Shown: positions 1-9,960, numbered from the stretch's first letter. The stretch: DNA of 31,784 bases from Sphaeroforma sirkka (GCA_001586965.3 LUCW03000270.1:1-31784), one strand, 5' to 3'. The notes: generated by a model not told the origin, from the sequence alone. A program made the numbers and translations.

Positions 1-2
1 AT

Positions 3-418
3 TGTCATTTATTTGATTCGAGTCCCTGCTTGTATATGCATTGGACTCGTGATCCTTGAGCCATTAAAAAACACCTCTTAAGGTTAAAAATATTCTCACT
101 TAATCTATGATCCAATCTAAATGCAATGTCGCCACGTCTTCAACTGATCGTGACTTTCATTGTTATCTTTGGCCTTATACGGTTAGATTGTATTTCTCCG
201 ATATTTAGATATGCCCTTATGCCCATCAGAGATTTTCTATAATGATGTTTCCGTACTCCCGGCACTTCGGCTCCGAGATTAATTTCCATCTGTAATATTT
301 CTGTGTCCCGCAGTTTGACGGAATCCAGGCTTCCTGAAAACAAATTGATCCTGAGGTCTGCTTCGAAGATGTGGCCAAAAATTAGACTTAGAAAGATTTC
401 TGATTCTTGCTTGTGACA
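3..418 (-). mobile_element. LTR (family E), minus orientation
   Basis: Reverse complement of the LTR at 11574-11987, nearly identical along its whole length. Read on the minus strand it begins TGTCACAAGC and ends AAATGACA, so it has a 5-bp terminal inverted repeat (TGTCA/TGACA) as expected of an LTR. A TATA-like stretch and an AATAAA lie near its 3' end. It is preceded (to the right) by AAAGGA, the same six bases that precede the other copy, which could be the end of a polypurine tract; both would then be 3' LTRs. The 67-codon open frame inside it is not a gene. Which internal region belongs to this LTR is not visible. Confidence 0.75.
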
Positions 419-490
419 TCCTTTAAGAGGGAAGATTTCCTGTAAAACCCTGAAATATTTTAATATTTTGGAGTATATATCGAATCAACA

Positions 491-564
491 GGTGCGTTGG
501 CTTGGTGGTAAAGTACTTCTCTAAAAAAATGTATAGGTCGCTGGTTCGTTTCCCAGTCGCTTCA
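491..564 (+). pseudogene. tRNA-like sequence, probable tRNA pseudogene or SINE head
   Basis: An A-box-like TGGCTTGGTGG and a B-box-like GGTTCGTTTCC are spaced as in a tRNA gene. The anticodon arm is poor, with an A-rich loop that is too long, and the T stem pairs only with a bulge. It is therefore not a convincing functional tRNA. It could be a decayed tRNA gene or the Pol III promoter head of a short interspersed element; no A-rich tail or second copy was found in the window to settle this. Confidence 0.4.
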
Positions 565-820
565 AAAATTGTGCATTGGGTGTTAATCTGGTTGGCCCAT
601 GGCCCAGTTGAAAATTATCTTGTACGTTACGTTACAATGTTGGATCAAAATGAGTACGGTCAGAAGCCCCAAAATTGTGGAGAGGTTCAGCCCACTGCAC
701 GCAGGCCATAAAGTCAGACAAAAACAAACAGGACAAAGATCAGCCCAGTAACTCGTAGTAAATACAGGTGTAGGGCACAAATATATTTGTTTCAAAAAAC
801 AATATGTAAAAACAGGAACG

Positions 821-976
821 TTAACGTTTGCACACTTTGACCTGAAAAATCCTACATTTGAGGTCTTTGATTTTTCGTGTTGCTCGTTGCTCTTCAGTTT
901 TCATCATTGGGAGCTCATTGCACACAGCTTCTAACTTTGAGAGTTCATTATCAAAAAATTTTATTTCAAGAGAAAT
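821..976 (-). other. Open frame continuing after the Copia-A pol stop codon
   Basis: After the TAA that ends the Copia-A RNase H frame (977-979) the same frame stays open for another 51 codons to a TAA at 821-823. The encoded peptide is rich in Lys and Glu (for example KTEEQRATRKIKDLK) and looks helical, perhaps coiled coil. It may be the true C-terminus of the polyprotein cut off by a nonsense change, untranslated 3' sequence, or chance. I do not recognise it. The rest of 565-820 shows nothing I can name, and no 3' LTR matching 6438-6818 is visible here. Confidence 0.3.
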
Positions 977-1186
977 TTAAGCTTTGTGCGAGTATGCATT
1001 CTCTCCAGCTACAGACTTAACCGTGATTTTCTTGTGTTTAACGAACAATTTCCCCACGAGTGCTTTTGTCAAAGCATCAGCAGTCATCTCGTCTGTGGGC
1101 GTGTATCGTACGACCACCGAATTGTCTTGAATTTTATCCCGGATAAAATAGTGCCTTAGGTCGAGGTGTTTGGTCCTGCGGTTCAC
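977..1186 (-). pseudogene. Copia-A RNase H C-terminus (native 3' end)
   Basis: Encodes the typical copia RNase H ending NRRTKHLDLRHYFIRDKI followed by VRYTPTDEMTADALTKAL, then a short basic tail and a TAA. The RTKH-x-D-x-R and ADALTK motifs are the conserved last motifs of copia polyproteins. This is the only unit that continues past ADALTK into unique sequence (VGKLFVKHKK), so it marks the original 3' end of pol; the other two units jump from ADALTK back to a gag-proximal sequence. An 8-T run near 1203 interrupts the frame upstream. Confidence 0.8.
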
Positions 1187-2740
1187 CTTATCATCTTCAG
1201 CATTTTTTTATCGCTGATTGGTTGTCTTGATTGATGACAATTGATCCAATGTCGATACCAAGTTCCGATAGTAAATTTCGCAGCTAGCAAAATTATTTTG
1301 TGACATCATTCAAAGCAATAATTTTTTGCTTCGCAGGTGGACTGTGCTGTCAATTTCTGTTTTCTTGATCCCCAAATCACAAGTGCATTGCACATAAAAA
1401 AAAAATGAGATAGCCACTTGTTGATTTACGGTCTGTTGCGTCAGAGGCAAAGCTTGCGTCAGCGAAAGCTACCGGCTGTAGAGGTATCTCAGAGTCAACC
1501 CTTAGCCCATATCCAGAGGTGCCTTTCAGATATCGAAGTACTCGCTTGGCAGCGTTCCAGTGACGTAGGAGTGGTTTATCAAGGTGCCTGGATAATCGGT
1601 TCACGGCGAATGTTATATCTGGTCGCGTACCATCAGCTAAGTATCGAAGGGCGCCGATGAGTTCTCTATAGGGCATATTTCCGGCGGGCCTGTCAGAATG
1701 ACATGGTGTCAAATCCGTATTGTGCAAGGGTACTGTACTGGTGACGGCTGGGCATTTTCCAAATTATATTTTTGGAGTAATGTGTTGACGTAGATTTGTT
1801 GGTGTATGGTGACTACTCCCTATACATTTTTAAAAACCATTCCGCAGTTGGCATTGACTTTGTTGACTATTTTTTGAATAAAACTGTCTCCAAAATATCC
1901 ATAGTTCGCTTGGCAGAGGCAGTCGCGATTTTATCGTCCACATATACAATGACCAGGTCCAAGGTGCCATCGGAGTTTTTTTTCGAAAAAAAATAGTGAT
2001 GGGTCTGATCGCGTTAGTTGATATACCTGTTGACCTAGAACCTCACAGACCTCCACAAAGTATAAGTAGCCAGATTGCTTAAGGCCATATAGTGGTAAAT
2101 TTACTCTGCACCATACGGCTTTGTTCCCTTGGATGTTCTCATGATATAGTTCCTGCTCCTCTCTTCGCTGAATAAATAAAGGGCCAGGTGTAGTCCTTGC
2201 GGCATCATCATATATACATAACGGTCCATATTTCCGTTTAGGTGTGCGTTCGGCGTGTCGAATTGTCTGACATACCATTTCTTACTGGCTGTTAATGCCA
2301 AACAAATTCGGACGGTCTCTTTGCTCACTACTTTGGCGTCACTCCGTTCGAAATCCACTTCTTCGACAGCACTGTATCCAGATACGGTCAGTCGTCCTTT
2401 AAAACGCCTCGATTTTTCCAGCAGAGTTCATTTTGGGAATAAAGACCCATTTGGAGTTCATAATCGTGCTTTTTTTGCAGGTTTAGAGTCTACAAGAGTG
2501 AAGGTCCCTCGTTCCACTAGGTCTCGGACTTCTTTGGTCGCTGCGTCCATCCACTCCTTTTTATTGGAAAAATGGTCAATCTCCCGGAAAGTCTTGGGAA
2601 TTGGTATCTGCGCCAGCGAGGCCGGCGTTGGTTGTTGCTGTTGTTGAGTAGCTGAGAAGGCAGTTGTTGAGTAGCTGAGAAGGCAGTTGTCGAGTTTCTT
2701 GAAGATACTCGTTAGTGCTCAATACCTCACAAAGAGATTT
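1064..2740 (-). pseudogene. Copia-A RT-RNase H, tandem unit 1
   Basis: On the minus strand it holds the RT N-terminal part (KEWMDAATKEVRDLVERGTF), fingers/palm with QFDTPNAHLNGNMDRYVYM and LYGLKQSG, the catalytic YVDD at 1944-1933, the connection TRPDITFAVNRLSRHLD, and RNase H with the first catalytic Asp in FADASF (1460-1458) and DRKSTSGYLIF. In an intact element this enzyme would copy the RNA into DNA in virus-like particles. The frame is broken at homopolymers (7 A near 2470, T8/A8 near 1985, A10 near 1400). Unit-specific changes include an extra CT near 2161 and a C at 1105 where units 2 and 3 have G. Confidence 0.85.
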
Positions 2741-4408
2741 TTTGTCAAAGCATCAGCAGTCATCTCGTCTGTGGGCGTGTATCGTAGGACCACCGAATTG
2801 TCTTGAATTTTATCCCGGATAAAATAGTGCCTTAGGTCGAGGTGTTTGGTCCTGCGGTTCACCTTATCATCTTCAGCATTTTTTTTATCGCTGATTGGTT
2901 GTCTTGATTGATGACAATTGATCCAATGTCGATACCAAGTTCCGATAGTAAATTTCGCAGCTAGCAAAATTATTTTGTGACATCATTCAAAGCAATAATT
3001 TTTTGCTTCGCAGGTGGACTGTGCTGTCAATTTCTGTTTTCTTGATCCCCAAATCACAAGTGCATTGCACATAAAAAATGAGATAGCCACTTGTTGATTT
3101 ACGGTCTGTTGCGTCAGAGGCAAAGCTTGCGTCAGCGAAAGCTACCGGCTGTAGAGGTATCTCAGAGTCAACCCTTAGCCCATATCCAGAGGTGCCTTTC
3201 AGATATCGAAGTACTCGCTTGGCAGCGTTCCAGTGACGTAGGAGTGGTTTATCAAGGTGCCTGGATAATCGGTTCACGGCGAATGTTATATCTGGTCGCG
3301 TACCATCAGCTAAGTATCGAAGGGCGCCGATGAGTTCTCTATAGGGCATATTTCCGGCGGGCCTGTCAGAATGACATGGTGTCAAATCCGTATTGTGCAA
3401 GGGTACTGTACTGGTGACGGCTGGGCATTTTCCAAATTATATTTTTTGGAGTAATGTGTTGACGTAGATTTGTTGGTGTATGGTGACTACTCCTATACAT
3501 TTTTTTAAAACCATTCCGCAGTTGGCATTGACTTTGTTGACTATTTTTTGAATAAAACTGTCTCCAAAATATCCATAGTTCGCTTGGCAGAGGCAGTCGC
3601 GATTTTATCGTCCACATATACAATGACCAGGTCCAAGGTGCCATCGGAGTTTTTTTTCGAAAAAATAGTGATGGGTCTGATCGCGTTAGTTGATATACCT
3701 GTTGACCTAGAACCTCACAGACCTCCACAAAGTATAAGTAGCCAGATTGCTTAAGGCCATATAGTGGTAAATTTACTCTGCACCATACGGCTTTGTTCCC
3801 TTGGATGTTCTCATGATATAGTTCCTGCTCCTCTTCGCTGAATAAATAAAGGGCCAGGTGTAGTCCTTGCGGCATCATCATATATACATAACGGTCCATA
3901 TTTCCGTTTAGGTGTGCGTTCGGCGTGTCGAATTGTCTGACATACCATTTCTTACTGGCTGTTAATGCCAAACAAATTCGGACGGTCTCTTTGCTCACTA
4001 CTTTGGCGTCACTCCGTTCGAAATCCACTTCTTCGACAGCACTGTATCCAGATACGGTCAGTCGTCCTTTAAAACGCTCGATTTTTCCAGCAGAGTTCAT
4101 TTTGGGAATAAAGACCCATTTGGAGTTCATAATCGTGCTTTTTTTGCAGGTTTAGAGTCTACAAGAGTGAAGGTCCCTCGTTCCACTAGGTCTCGGACTT
4201 CTTTGGTCGCTGCGTCCATCCACTCCTTTTTATTGGAAAAATGGTCAATCTCCCGGAAAGTCTTGGGAATTGGTATCTGCGCCAGCGAGGCCGGCGTTGG
4301 TTGTTGCTGTTGTTGAGTAGCTGAGAAGGCAGTTGTTGAGTAGCTGAGAAGGCAGTTGTCGAGTTTCTTGAAGATACTCGTTAGTGCTCAATACCTCACA
4401 AAGAGATT
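2741..4408 (-). pseudogene. Copia-A RT-RNase H, tandem unit 2
   Basis: Near-identical to units 1 and 3. It has the longest uninterrupted RT frame of the three (4130-3366), starting at MNSKWVFIPKMNSAGKIERF and running through the palm past the LYGLKQSG motif; the frame then shifts just before the catalytic YVDD, which is still encoded at 3618-3607. RNase H follows at 3400-2987. The RNase H end stops at ADALTK and continues into NLFVRY, a frame made by the unit junction rather than the native C-terminus. The missing A in the 7-A run before MNSKW is shared by all three units, so that lesion predates the amplification. Confidence 0.85.
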
Positions 4409-6084
4409 TTTGTCAAAGCATCAGCAGTCATCTCGTCTGTGGGCGTGTATCGTAGGACCACCGAATTGTCTTGAATTTTATCCCGGATAAAATAGTGCCT
4501 TAGGTCGAGGTGTTTGGTCCTGCGGTTCACCTTATCATCTTCAGCATTTTTTTATCGCTGATTGGTTGTCTTGATTGATGACAATTGATCCAATGTCGAT
4601 ACCAAGTTCCGATAGTAAATTTCGCAGCTAGCAAAATTATTTTGTGACATCATTCAAAGCAATAATTTTTTGCTTCGCAGGTGGACTGTGCTGTCAATTT
4701 CTGTTTTCTTGATCCCCAAATCACAAGTGCATTGCACATAAAAAATGAGATAGCCACTTGTTGATTTACGGTCTGTTACGTCAGAGGCAAAGCTTGCGTC
4801 AGCGAAAGCTACCGGCTGTAGAGGTATCTCAGAGTCAACCCTTAGCCCATATCCAGAGGTGCCTTTCAGATATCGAAGTACTCGCTTGGCAGCGTTCCAG
4901 TGACGTAGGAGTGGTTTATCAAGGTGCCTGGATAATCGGTTCACGGCGAATGTTATATCTGGTCGCGTACCATCAGCTAAGTATCGAAGGGCGCCGATGA
5001 GTTCTCTATAGGGCATATTTCCGGCGGGCCTGTCAGAATGACATGGTGTCAAATCCGTATTGTGCAAGGGTACTGTACTGGTGACGGCTGGGCATTTTCC
5101 AAATTATATTTTTTGGAGTAATGTGTTGACGTAGATTTGTTGGTGTATGGTGACTACTCCCTATACATTTTTTAAAAACCATTCCGCAGTTGGCATTGAC
5201 TTTGTTGACTATTTTTTTTGAATAAAACTGTCTCCAAAATATCCATAGTTCGCTTGGCAGAGGCAGTCGCGATTTTATCGTCCACATATACAATGACCAG
5301 GTCCAAGGTGCCATCGGAGTTTTTTTTTCGAAAAAAATAGTGATGGGTCTGATCGCGTTAGTTGATATACCTGTTGACCTAGAACCTCACAGACCTCCAC
5401 AAAGTATAAGTAGCCAGATTGCTTAAGGCCATATAGTGGTAAATTTACTCTGCACCATACGGCTTTGTTCCCTTGGATGTTCTCATGATATAGTTCCTGC
5501 TCCTCTTCGCTGAATAAATAAAGGGCCAGGTGTAGTCCTTGCGGCATCATCATATATACATAACGGTCCATATTTCCGTTTAGGTGTGCGTTCGGCGTGT
5601 CGAATTGTCTGACATACCATTTCTTACTGGCTGTTAATGCCAAACAAATTCGGACGGTCTCTTTGCTCACTACTTTGGCGTCACTCCGTTCGAAATCCAC
5701 TTCTTCGACAGCACTGTATCCAGATACGGTCAGTCGTCCTTTAAAACGCTCGATTTTTTCCAGCAGAGTTCATTTTGGGAATAAAGACCCATTTGGAGTT
5801 CATAATCGTGCTTTTTTTGCAGGTTTAGAGTCTACAAGAGTGAAGGTCCCTCGTTCCACTAGGTCTCGGACTTCTTTGGTCGCTGCGTCCATCCACTCCT
5901 CCTTTTATTGGAAAAATGGTCAATCTCCCGGAAAGTCTTGGGAATTGGTATCTGCGCCAGCGAGGCCGGCGTTGGTTGTTGCTGTTGTTGAGTAGCTGAG
6001 AAGGCAGTTGTTGAGTAGCTGAGAAGGCAGTTGTCGAGTTTCTTGAAGATACTCGTTAGTGCTCAATACCTCACAAAGAGATTT
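4409..6084 (-). pseudogene. Copia-A RT-RNase H, tandem unit 3
   Basis: Same domain order as the other units: RT from about 5900 down, YVDD at 5288-5277, RNase H at 5067-4654. It is the 5'-most unit in the reading direction and the only one whose upstream edge continues into native gag sequence (6085 onward). Private differences: A instead of G at 4779 (FASDV for FASDA), an extra CTC near 5901, and longer T runs near 5216 and 5320. Like the others it cannot encode a full RT because of frameshifts near the YVDD and before MNSKW. Confidence 0.85.
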
Positions 6085-6357
6085 CATAGCACTATCCGAC
6101 ACAACCAGTAGGGGCTGCATCGACTTGGCGTAGCAGCACAAGGCTGCTCTGGTCCATACTGGTGACCACACATCATCTGGAACCATGCCATGCACTGCTC
6201 TGTTAACTTCAGGCGATAGAAATGCATGCAGGATCGTGTCTCTTGCCTTGGCGCACTCATTCGGTGGCAGCTGTCCTGCTGCTACATGGTCTCTTATTCC
6301 TAAGAGCACATGGAGGGTTTGTGCCCATTGATACACACTTTCATGAGTGCGATTCAT
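5920..6357 (-). pseudogene. Copia-A gag-like remnant fused to RT region
   Basis: Open frame of 145 codons starting at ATG 6357. The first 90 or so residues (ARDTILHAFLSPEVNRAVHG, then DDVWSPVWTRAALCCYA) have the helical, Trp- and Ala-rich look of the copia Gag N-terminal half; this is an inference from pattern, not a motif match. No zinc knuckle follows. After about 40 more residues the frame ends while a neighbouring frame carries a poly-Gln run and enters the RT N-terminus (IPIPKTFREIDHFSNKKEW). Gag would form the particle shell; here it is truncated and lies directly beside RT. Confidence 0.5.
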
Positions 6358-6437
6358 ACTTTCTCTCCAGTCATATCTAGAATATTTTTGCTAGTATCCT
6401 ATTCTACGTTGTAATTTACGTTCTGTGCTCAGGATAC

Positions 6438-6818
6438 TGTCACTGTAATTCGGGAAACAAGGTACAGAGTAAGATTTTTACTCTGACCAAAATCACTTTA
6501 TGTTAGTTTTCAGTAAACTATTTATTAACATCTGAACACTACCTCTATCTGCTAATATTCCTCGTCCATTTATACAACCTGCTTACGAACCTGTCTTCAG
6601 GTTCACGTTTCATATCTCTAGCTTCACAAGGATTATATACCCTTTTAAGGTTAGATATTCCTTGTTTACTTGTCTCTACCAATGGCTTTCATCTGTAAAA
6701 TACCAGCCAGTTAAAGTCTCTTCCTCTTGAAGGGCCTTGTCCGTTTTACGGTCTCTTCCAAATAGTCCATTATTCACTAAGTTCGAGAATTGTGACGTCA
6801 CATTGGCTTATTCTGACA
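6438..6818 (-). mobile_element. Probable 5' LTR of Copia-A
   Basis: Lies just upstream of the gag ATG. On the minus strand it can be read from TGTCAGAATAAGCC to GTGACA, TG...CA ends with a 5-bp inverted repeat, with TATAAAT at about 6574-6568 and AATAAA at 6536-6531, the order expected for U3-R. A perfect palindromic TGACGTCA (6793-6800) lies close to its start. No second copy exists in the window and the bases following it (GTATCCTGAGC) are only a weak match to a primer binding site, so the edges are tentative. Confidence 0.4.
6793..6800. promoter_or_regulatory. CRE-like palindrome TGACGTCA
   Basis: Perfect 8-bp CREB/ATF-type site within the U3 part of the probable Copia-A LTR, about 20 bp from its 5' edge. 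Such sites bind bZIP factors in fungi and animals; function here is inference from the motif alone. Confidence 0.3.
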
Positions 6819-7095
6819 CCCCTGTCTCATGTGTCAAAATTAAGTTTCCAAAACTGCTCTCAGAGTCATGCACATAATAAAATGTACCTTTAAATTTTTT
6901 GTTTGAAAAGTTCGAGAAAAGAATTGAATATCGTATTTAGCGATTTTGATTGGGCAATTAAAAAACGTACCCGTAAATCTGTATGTACATTTAGTGACTT
7001 TTCCATGTAGGCCAAGTACATTTGAAGAAAAAATTACAAAAAGGAAAATTAACCTATGTTGTAGTTTATATAAGATAAATATGCAATTATCTGCA

Positions 7096-7168
7096 TGGGA
7101 ATTAACTCAGTTGGTAGAGTGCGTGCTTTGCATGCACGAAGTCGGGAGTTCGATTCTCTCATTCTCCA
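7096..7168 (+). tRNA. tRNA-Ala (anticodon TGC), copy 1
   Basis: Cloverleaf of 73 nt: D arm ACTC/GAGT, perfect anticodon stem CGTGC/GCACG around TTTGCAT (anticodon TGC), T arm GGGAG/CTCTC around TTCGATT. The acceptor stem has G3:U70, the alanine identity pair, and a mismatch at 1:72 (T:C). CCA is not encoded. A T5 run at about 7175 could end Pol III transcription. The 1:72 mismatch leaves some doubt about function. Confidence 0.85.
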
Positions 7169-7317
7169 GTAGTATTTTTAAACTGACAGTAGTAGGATGT
7201 ATGCTTAGAAAAAGTACTTTTGTATGTGTAGTTGTGCTCAGTAATGTAGCTAACTAATCGAGGATTGGTCACAGTAATCAGAGTACATATGAAATCGTAT
7301 TTTATGATGTTTTCGCT

Positions 7318-7390
7318 GGGGTATTAACTCAGTTGGTAGAGTGCGTGCTTTGCATGCACGAAGTCGGGAGTTCGATTCTCTCATTCTCCA
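7318..7390 (+). tRNA. tRNA-Ala (anticodon TGC), copy 2
   Basis: Identical to copy 1 from position 8 onward, with a different acceptor 5' strand (GGGGTAT). It has G1:C72 and G3:U70, with one U:U mismatch at 5:68. T runs follow about 28 nt downstream. It lies 149 bp after copy 1 with unrelated flanks. Confidence 0.85.
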
Positions 7391-8253
7391 ATAATGTACC
7401 TTATTGAGCGAAATTCAAAATTTTTACCTTGATGATCAAAATATAAAATTGGTGGCTCTTTATTACTGGGGCTTATGTATTTTCCACTTGATAATCTAAT
7501 ACCCGTTAGATATACTTTTTATTTATTTTTGTCATGTATCGGCTTTTATGTCATTTTACTTTAGGACGGTTTGTCGTCATCACAGTTGAAAAAAAACAAA
7601 ACAGTATGGTTTTATTGTGCTTCATATTATATGCAAATTGTCTCGGGATGAGTCAAACTCTCCTTTAGTATACGAACCAAACCTAGTTTTTTTTTTCCCG
7701 GAACCTATCACATAGTCCCAACTACCATGTGGCAATATTAGGACCCACGATTTCATACCAGTTTATCACTGAAAGCGTAAGTTGAAGTCCCTCAAGATTT
7801 TATTGTCATGTCCGTCCGACACGCTTTTGCACATATAAATGCCCCGTTTCTGCGTTTTGGATTAACTCGTATTCCGTTGAACACGGATGCCACTAGATGT
7901 ATATGTCTTTCCGTTCAATTTCCCACTTTTTTTAAATCGTCGGCTTGTCCACGTCCTTGGTGCACGTTACTCCCTCTTTTGTCGTGGTTCCTGGTATATA
8001 TTAACCGCTGGGTCTTTTACCTATCCTATCCTTAAACATTGTTGTACCTGTGTATTGGTTATACAGCATCGACTAATTGTGTAAACTGTTTCGTCAACTG
8101 ACGTGTGCACTATTTAACCTTGTCTGCTCTAGGTGAAAACTACGTGTGAGCGTGTGTTTCAATTCGCATAACTCAACCTCTAATCATTTTGTAATCGAGT
8201 GAAATAACATAGTATGCTACTGATTTCTCTTTGTCGTAATACTAACCGATTCG
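7391..8253. other. Region without recognisable features
   Basis: AT-rich DNA with only short open frames (longest about 75 codons near 7808-8035) that have no recognisable domain or biased composition. No repeats shared with the rest of the window were noticed. Confidence 0.5.
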
Positions 8254-8565
8254 GCTCTAACCATATACACCTCCTGTTTCTACTACTGTAGCTCCTAAAG
8301 AGTCTCCTTCTTTTCTTCTAACAACTCTTACTTATAGTTTTAAACTTATTACTACTCACACACTCTAATTGCATTTGTCTCACACGAAAACAACCTTCCT
8401 ACCTGCTCTGCTCTAACCATATACACCTCCTGTTTCTACTACTGTAGCTCCTAAAGAGTCTCCTTCTTTTCTTCTAACAACTCTTACTTATAGTTTTAAA
8501 CTTATTACTACTCACACACTCTAATTGCATTTGTCTCACACGAAAACAACCTTCCTACCTGCTCT
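8254..8565. repeat. Perfect 156-bp tandem duplication
   Basis: Two adjacent copies (8254-8409 and 8410-8565), each running from GCTCTAACCATATACACC to CCTACCTGCTCT, identical by eye. The sequence is pyrimidine-rich on the plus strand and non-coding. Perfect identity points to a recent event or an assembly slip. Confidence 0.9.
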
Positions 8566-8574
8566 CACCTGTGA

Positions 8575-9006
8575 CTACTTATCTGTGTTTTCTGGCAGAT
8601 TCTCTGTTTTCGTCATTTGATCGTCTTGGGTCCTTCCTTGTTGTCCCTGTGCTAATGATGTACTTGATTGCGATGGTCCCTCCTCGGTTTCACTCGTATC
8701 AATAGTTTCTGTCTTCGTACTCATCGTCCAACCGTCGTCAGGAAGACGGTCAGAGAGTATAAAACGATCAAGATGTCGAGCCATGACGTATCTATTGATT
8801 CTAGACCTCCTTTCATACACTTTATCGATCGGAGGTGGTTATCCACGGCCATTCTCATGGTTCTCCGGTCTTAATTCTTCTTCCGCCTCACTACTGCTGT
8901 TAGACATTAATGGCGACATCTTATCGCTAGCATCACTACTCGAGAACCCGCTACCTCCTTCTTCGGTAGACAAATTTTGGAAGATCTCTTCATTTTGTTG
9001 CGACAT
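8575..9006 (-). pseudogene. Unidentified Ser/Glu-rich frame with one in-frame stop
   Basis: From ATG 9006 the frame reads 55 codons (start MSQQNEEIFQNLSTEEGGSG), a TAA at about 8841-8839, then 86 more codons in the same frame to TAG 8577-8575. The first part is acidic and Ser-rich; the middle (ERRSRINRYVMARHLDRFIL) is basic and helical; the end is rich in Thr, Ser, Glu and Gln. The composition resembles an N-terminal Gag or a disordered host protein, but I do not recognise it. A CAG|GTGAG just past the final stop could be a splice donor, which would make this an exon. The single TAA may be a point mutation. Confidence 0.4.
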
Positions 9007-9173
9007 TCTTTGTTTTTATATTCTAATCTCTTTCAGTTGCTACTTGCAACAAAAAAAATCTACTAGTTACCGTTTAATTCTTACTCCGCATCTTTTCCTA
9101 TAATAACTAAAAAACTAACAACATCGATGGTAAGTTAAAAATGTAGTAAATATACGCTAAAATAACTGTATCT

Positions 9174-9206
9174 CAACGCTCTCCCTCGATAGAGAGGGAG
9201 ACGTTG
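9174..9206. other. Strong hairpin
   Basis: CAACG and TCTCCCTC pair with GAGGGAGA and CGTTG, with a single bulged C and the loop GATAGA: 13 bp in 33 nt. On the minus strand it follows AATAAA (about 9218-9212) and lies some 170 nt upstream of the ATG at 9006, so it could be an LTR R-region or leader structure. Confidence 0.6.
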
Positions 9207-9248
9207 TTATTTTATTAGTAATCGTAAAAATCATGACTCCCCTAAATA

Positions 9249-9262
9249 TGAGTCATGAGTCA
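9249..9262. promoter_or_regulatory. Two abutting TGAGTCA sites
   Basis: Two copies of the AP-1/Gcn4-type heptamer directly adjacent, with an inverted ATGACTC about 15 bp to the left. On the minus strand they lie upstream of the hairpin and of the frame at 9006, as a promoter element would. Function is inferred from the motif only. Confidence 0.3.
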
Positions 9263-9510
9263 TGTGCTGATATCAATAATCAACAAAATATGCTTCTCAG
9301 TTCAATCTGATAAACTGCAGTAAACTCCAATAAACTCTAATAATCCTAAGTTTAACTCTACAGTGTTACTTGGATATACACTCAACGGCACCGATGAGAC
9401 GTTCAAAATCCAAAGTTTATCCACCCAACACTATTTACATAGCCGGAATGTAAACAACCCAATGATGGCCCGCCCAATACAAACACGTCACTCGTAGCTA
9501 CCTCATTGGT

Positions 9511-9960
9511 ATGCATCACACCATATCACTGTCGAGATTCCCTCCACCCCACACCATGAGTTATACCCTCGCATCCCATTCCCATTATACTTCAATAGTC
9601 ACAGTCGATTCTATCAGTTTATACTCCCATTCCCCTACCCTACGGTCATACCTTCAGTGTCTAACCCCATTCCCTACCGACTACCATACCTCAGGTTCCT
9701 ACCAGCGTTCCTCAACCCCCGGCCGTGCCTACCGCTCCCACTCATATTGCCTTACCTACTACCATACCTCCAGTGCCTAACCCCGTGAACATCCTTCGAC
9801 AATACCTCTCTCGCTCCTACCCCTGTCATGCTACCGACGACTATACAACTACCTACCAGCCCTCTTACAATCCTCAACCTTCCCACGTCCAACCCTCCAC
9901 CCACTTCACCCCGACACTACATAGGACTTCGGCAACGAGTCAAATTTACCATTTTCTACA
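9511..9960 (+). other. Pyrimidine-rich Pro/Tyr/Thr-coding stretch
   Basis: C/T-rich sequence with degenerate repeats of CTACCATACCTCCAGTGCC type. It stays open in more than one frame, giving Pro/Thr/Tyr/Ser-rich peptides (for example PTTIPPVPNP). It lies just upstream of decayed copia RT on the same strand, where copia polyproteins have a proline-rich linker between integrase and RT; that assignment is inference. 9207-9510 shows nothing else I can name. Confidence 0.3.

Larger units (their letters stand above)
1064..6084. repeat. Tandem triplication, unit about 1.67 kb
   Basis: Three head-to-tail copies with periods 1676 and 1668. Each internal junction joins CACAAAGAGATTT to TTTGTCAAAGCATC; the outer edges show the two parents, GTGCTTTTGTCAAAG at 1061 and AAAGAGATTTCATAGC at 6077, which share only a run of 3-4 T. 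The copies differ almost only in homopolymer length plus a handful of substitutions. Confidence 0.9.
977..6818 (-). mobile_element. Copia-A: defective Ty1/copia retrotransposon with triplicated RT-RNase H
   Basis: Minus-strand order is probable 5' LTR (6818-6438), gag remnant (6357-6085), RT and RNase H three times over (6084-1064) and the native RNase H C-terminus (to 977). Protease and integrase, which in copia elements lie between gag and RT, are absent: the gag-like frame runs within about 40 codons into the RT N-terminal region, so an internal deletion of roughly 2 kb is inferred. All RT units carry frameshifts, so none makes a full protein. A 3' LTR is not seen. Confidence 0.8.

Noticed and set aside
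140..343. 67-codon frame also seen near 11293-11505
   Set aside because: Lies inside LTR sequence; present because the LTR is repeated, with no domain and no upstream coding context.
1418..1660. 80-codon plus-strand frame repeated three times (also 3091 and 4758)
   Set aside because: Antisense of the RNase H coding region; repeated only because the unit is triplicated.
7808..8084. Hydrophobic 65-75-codon frames
   Set aside because: Short, overlapping in two frames, no start context or recognisable motif; chance is sufficient.
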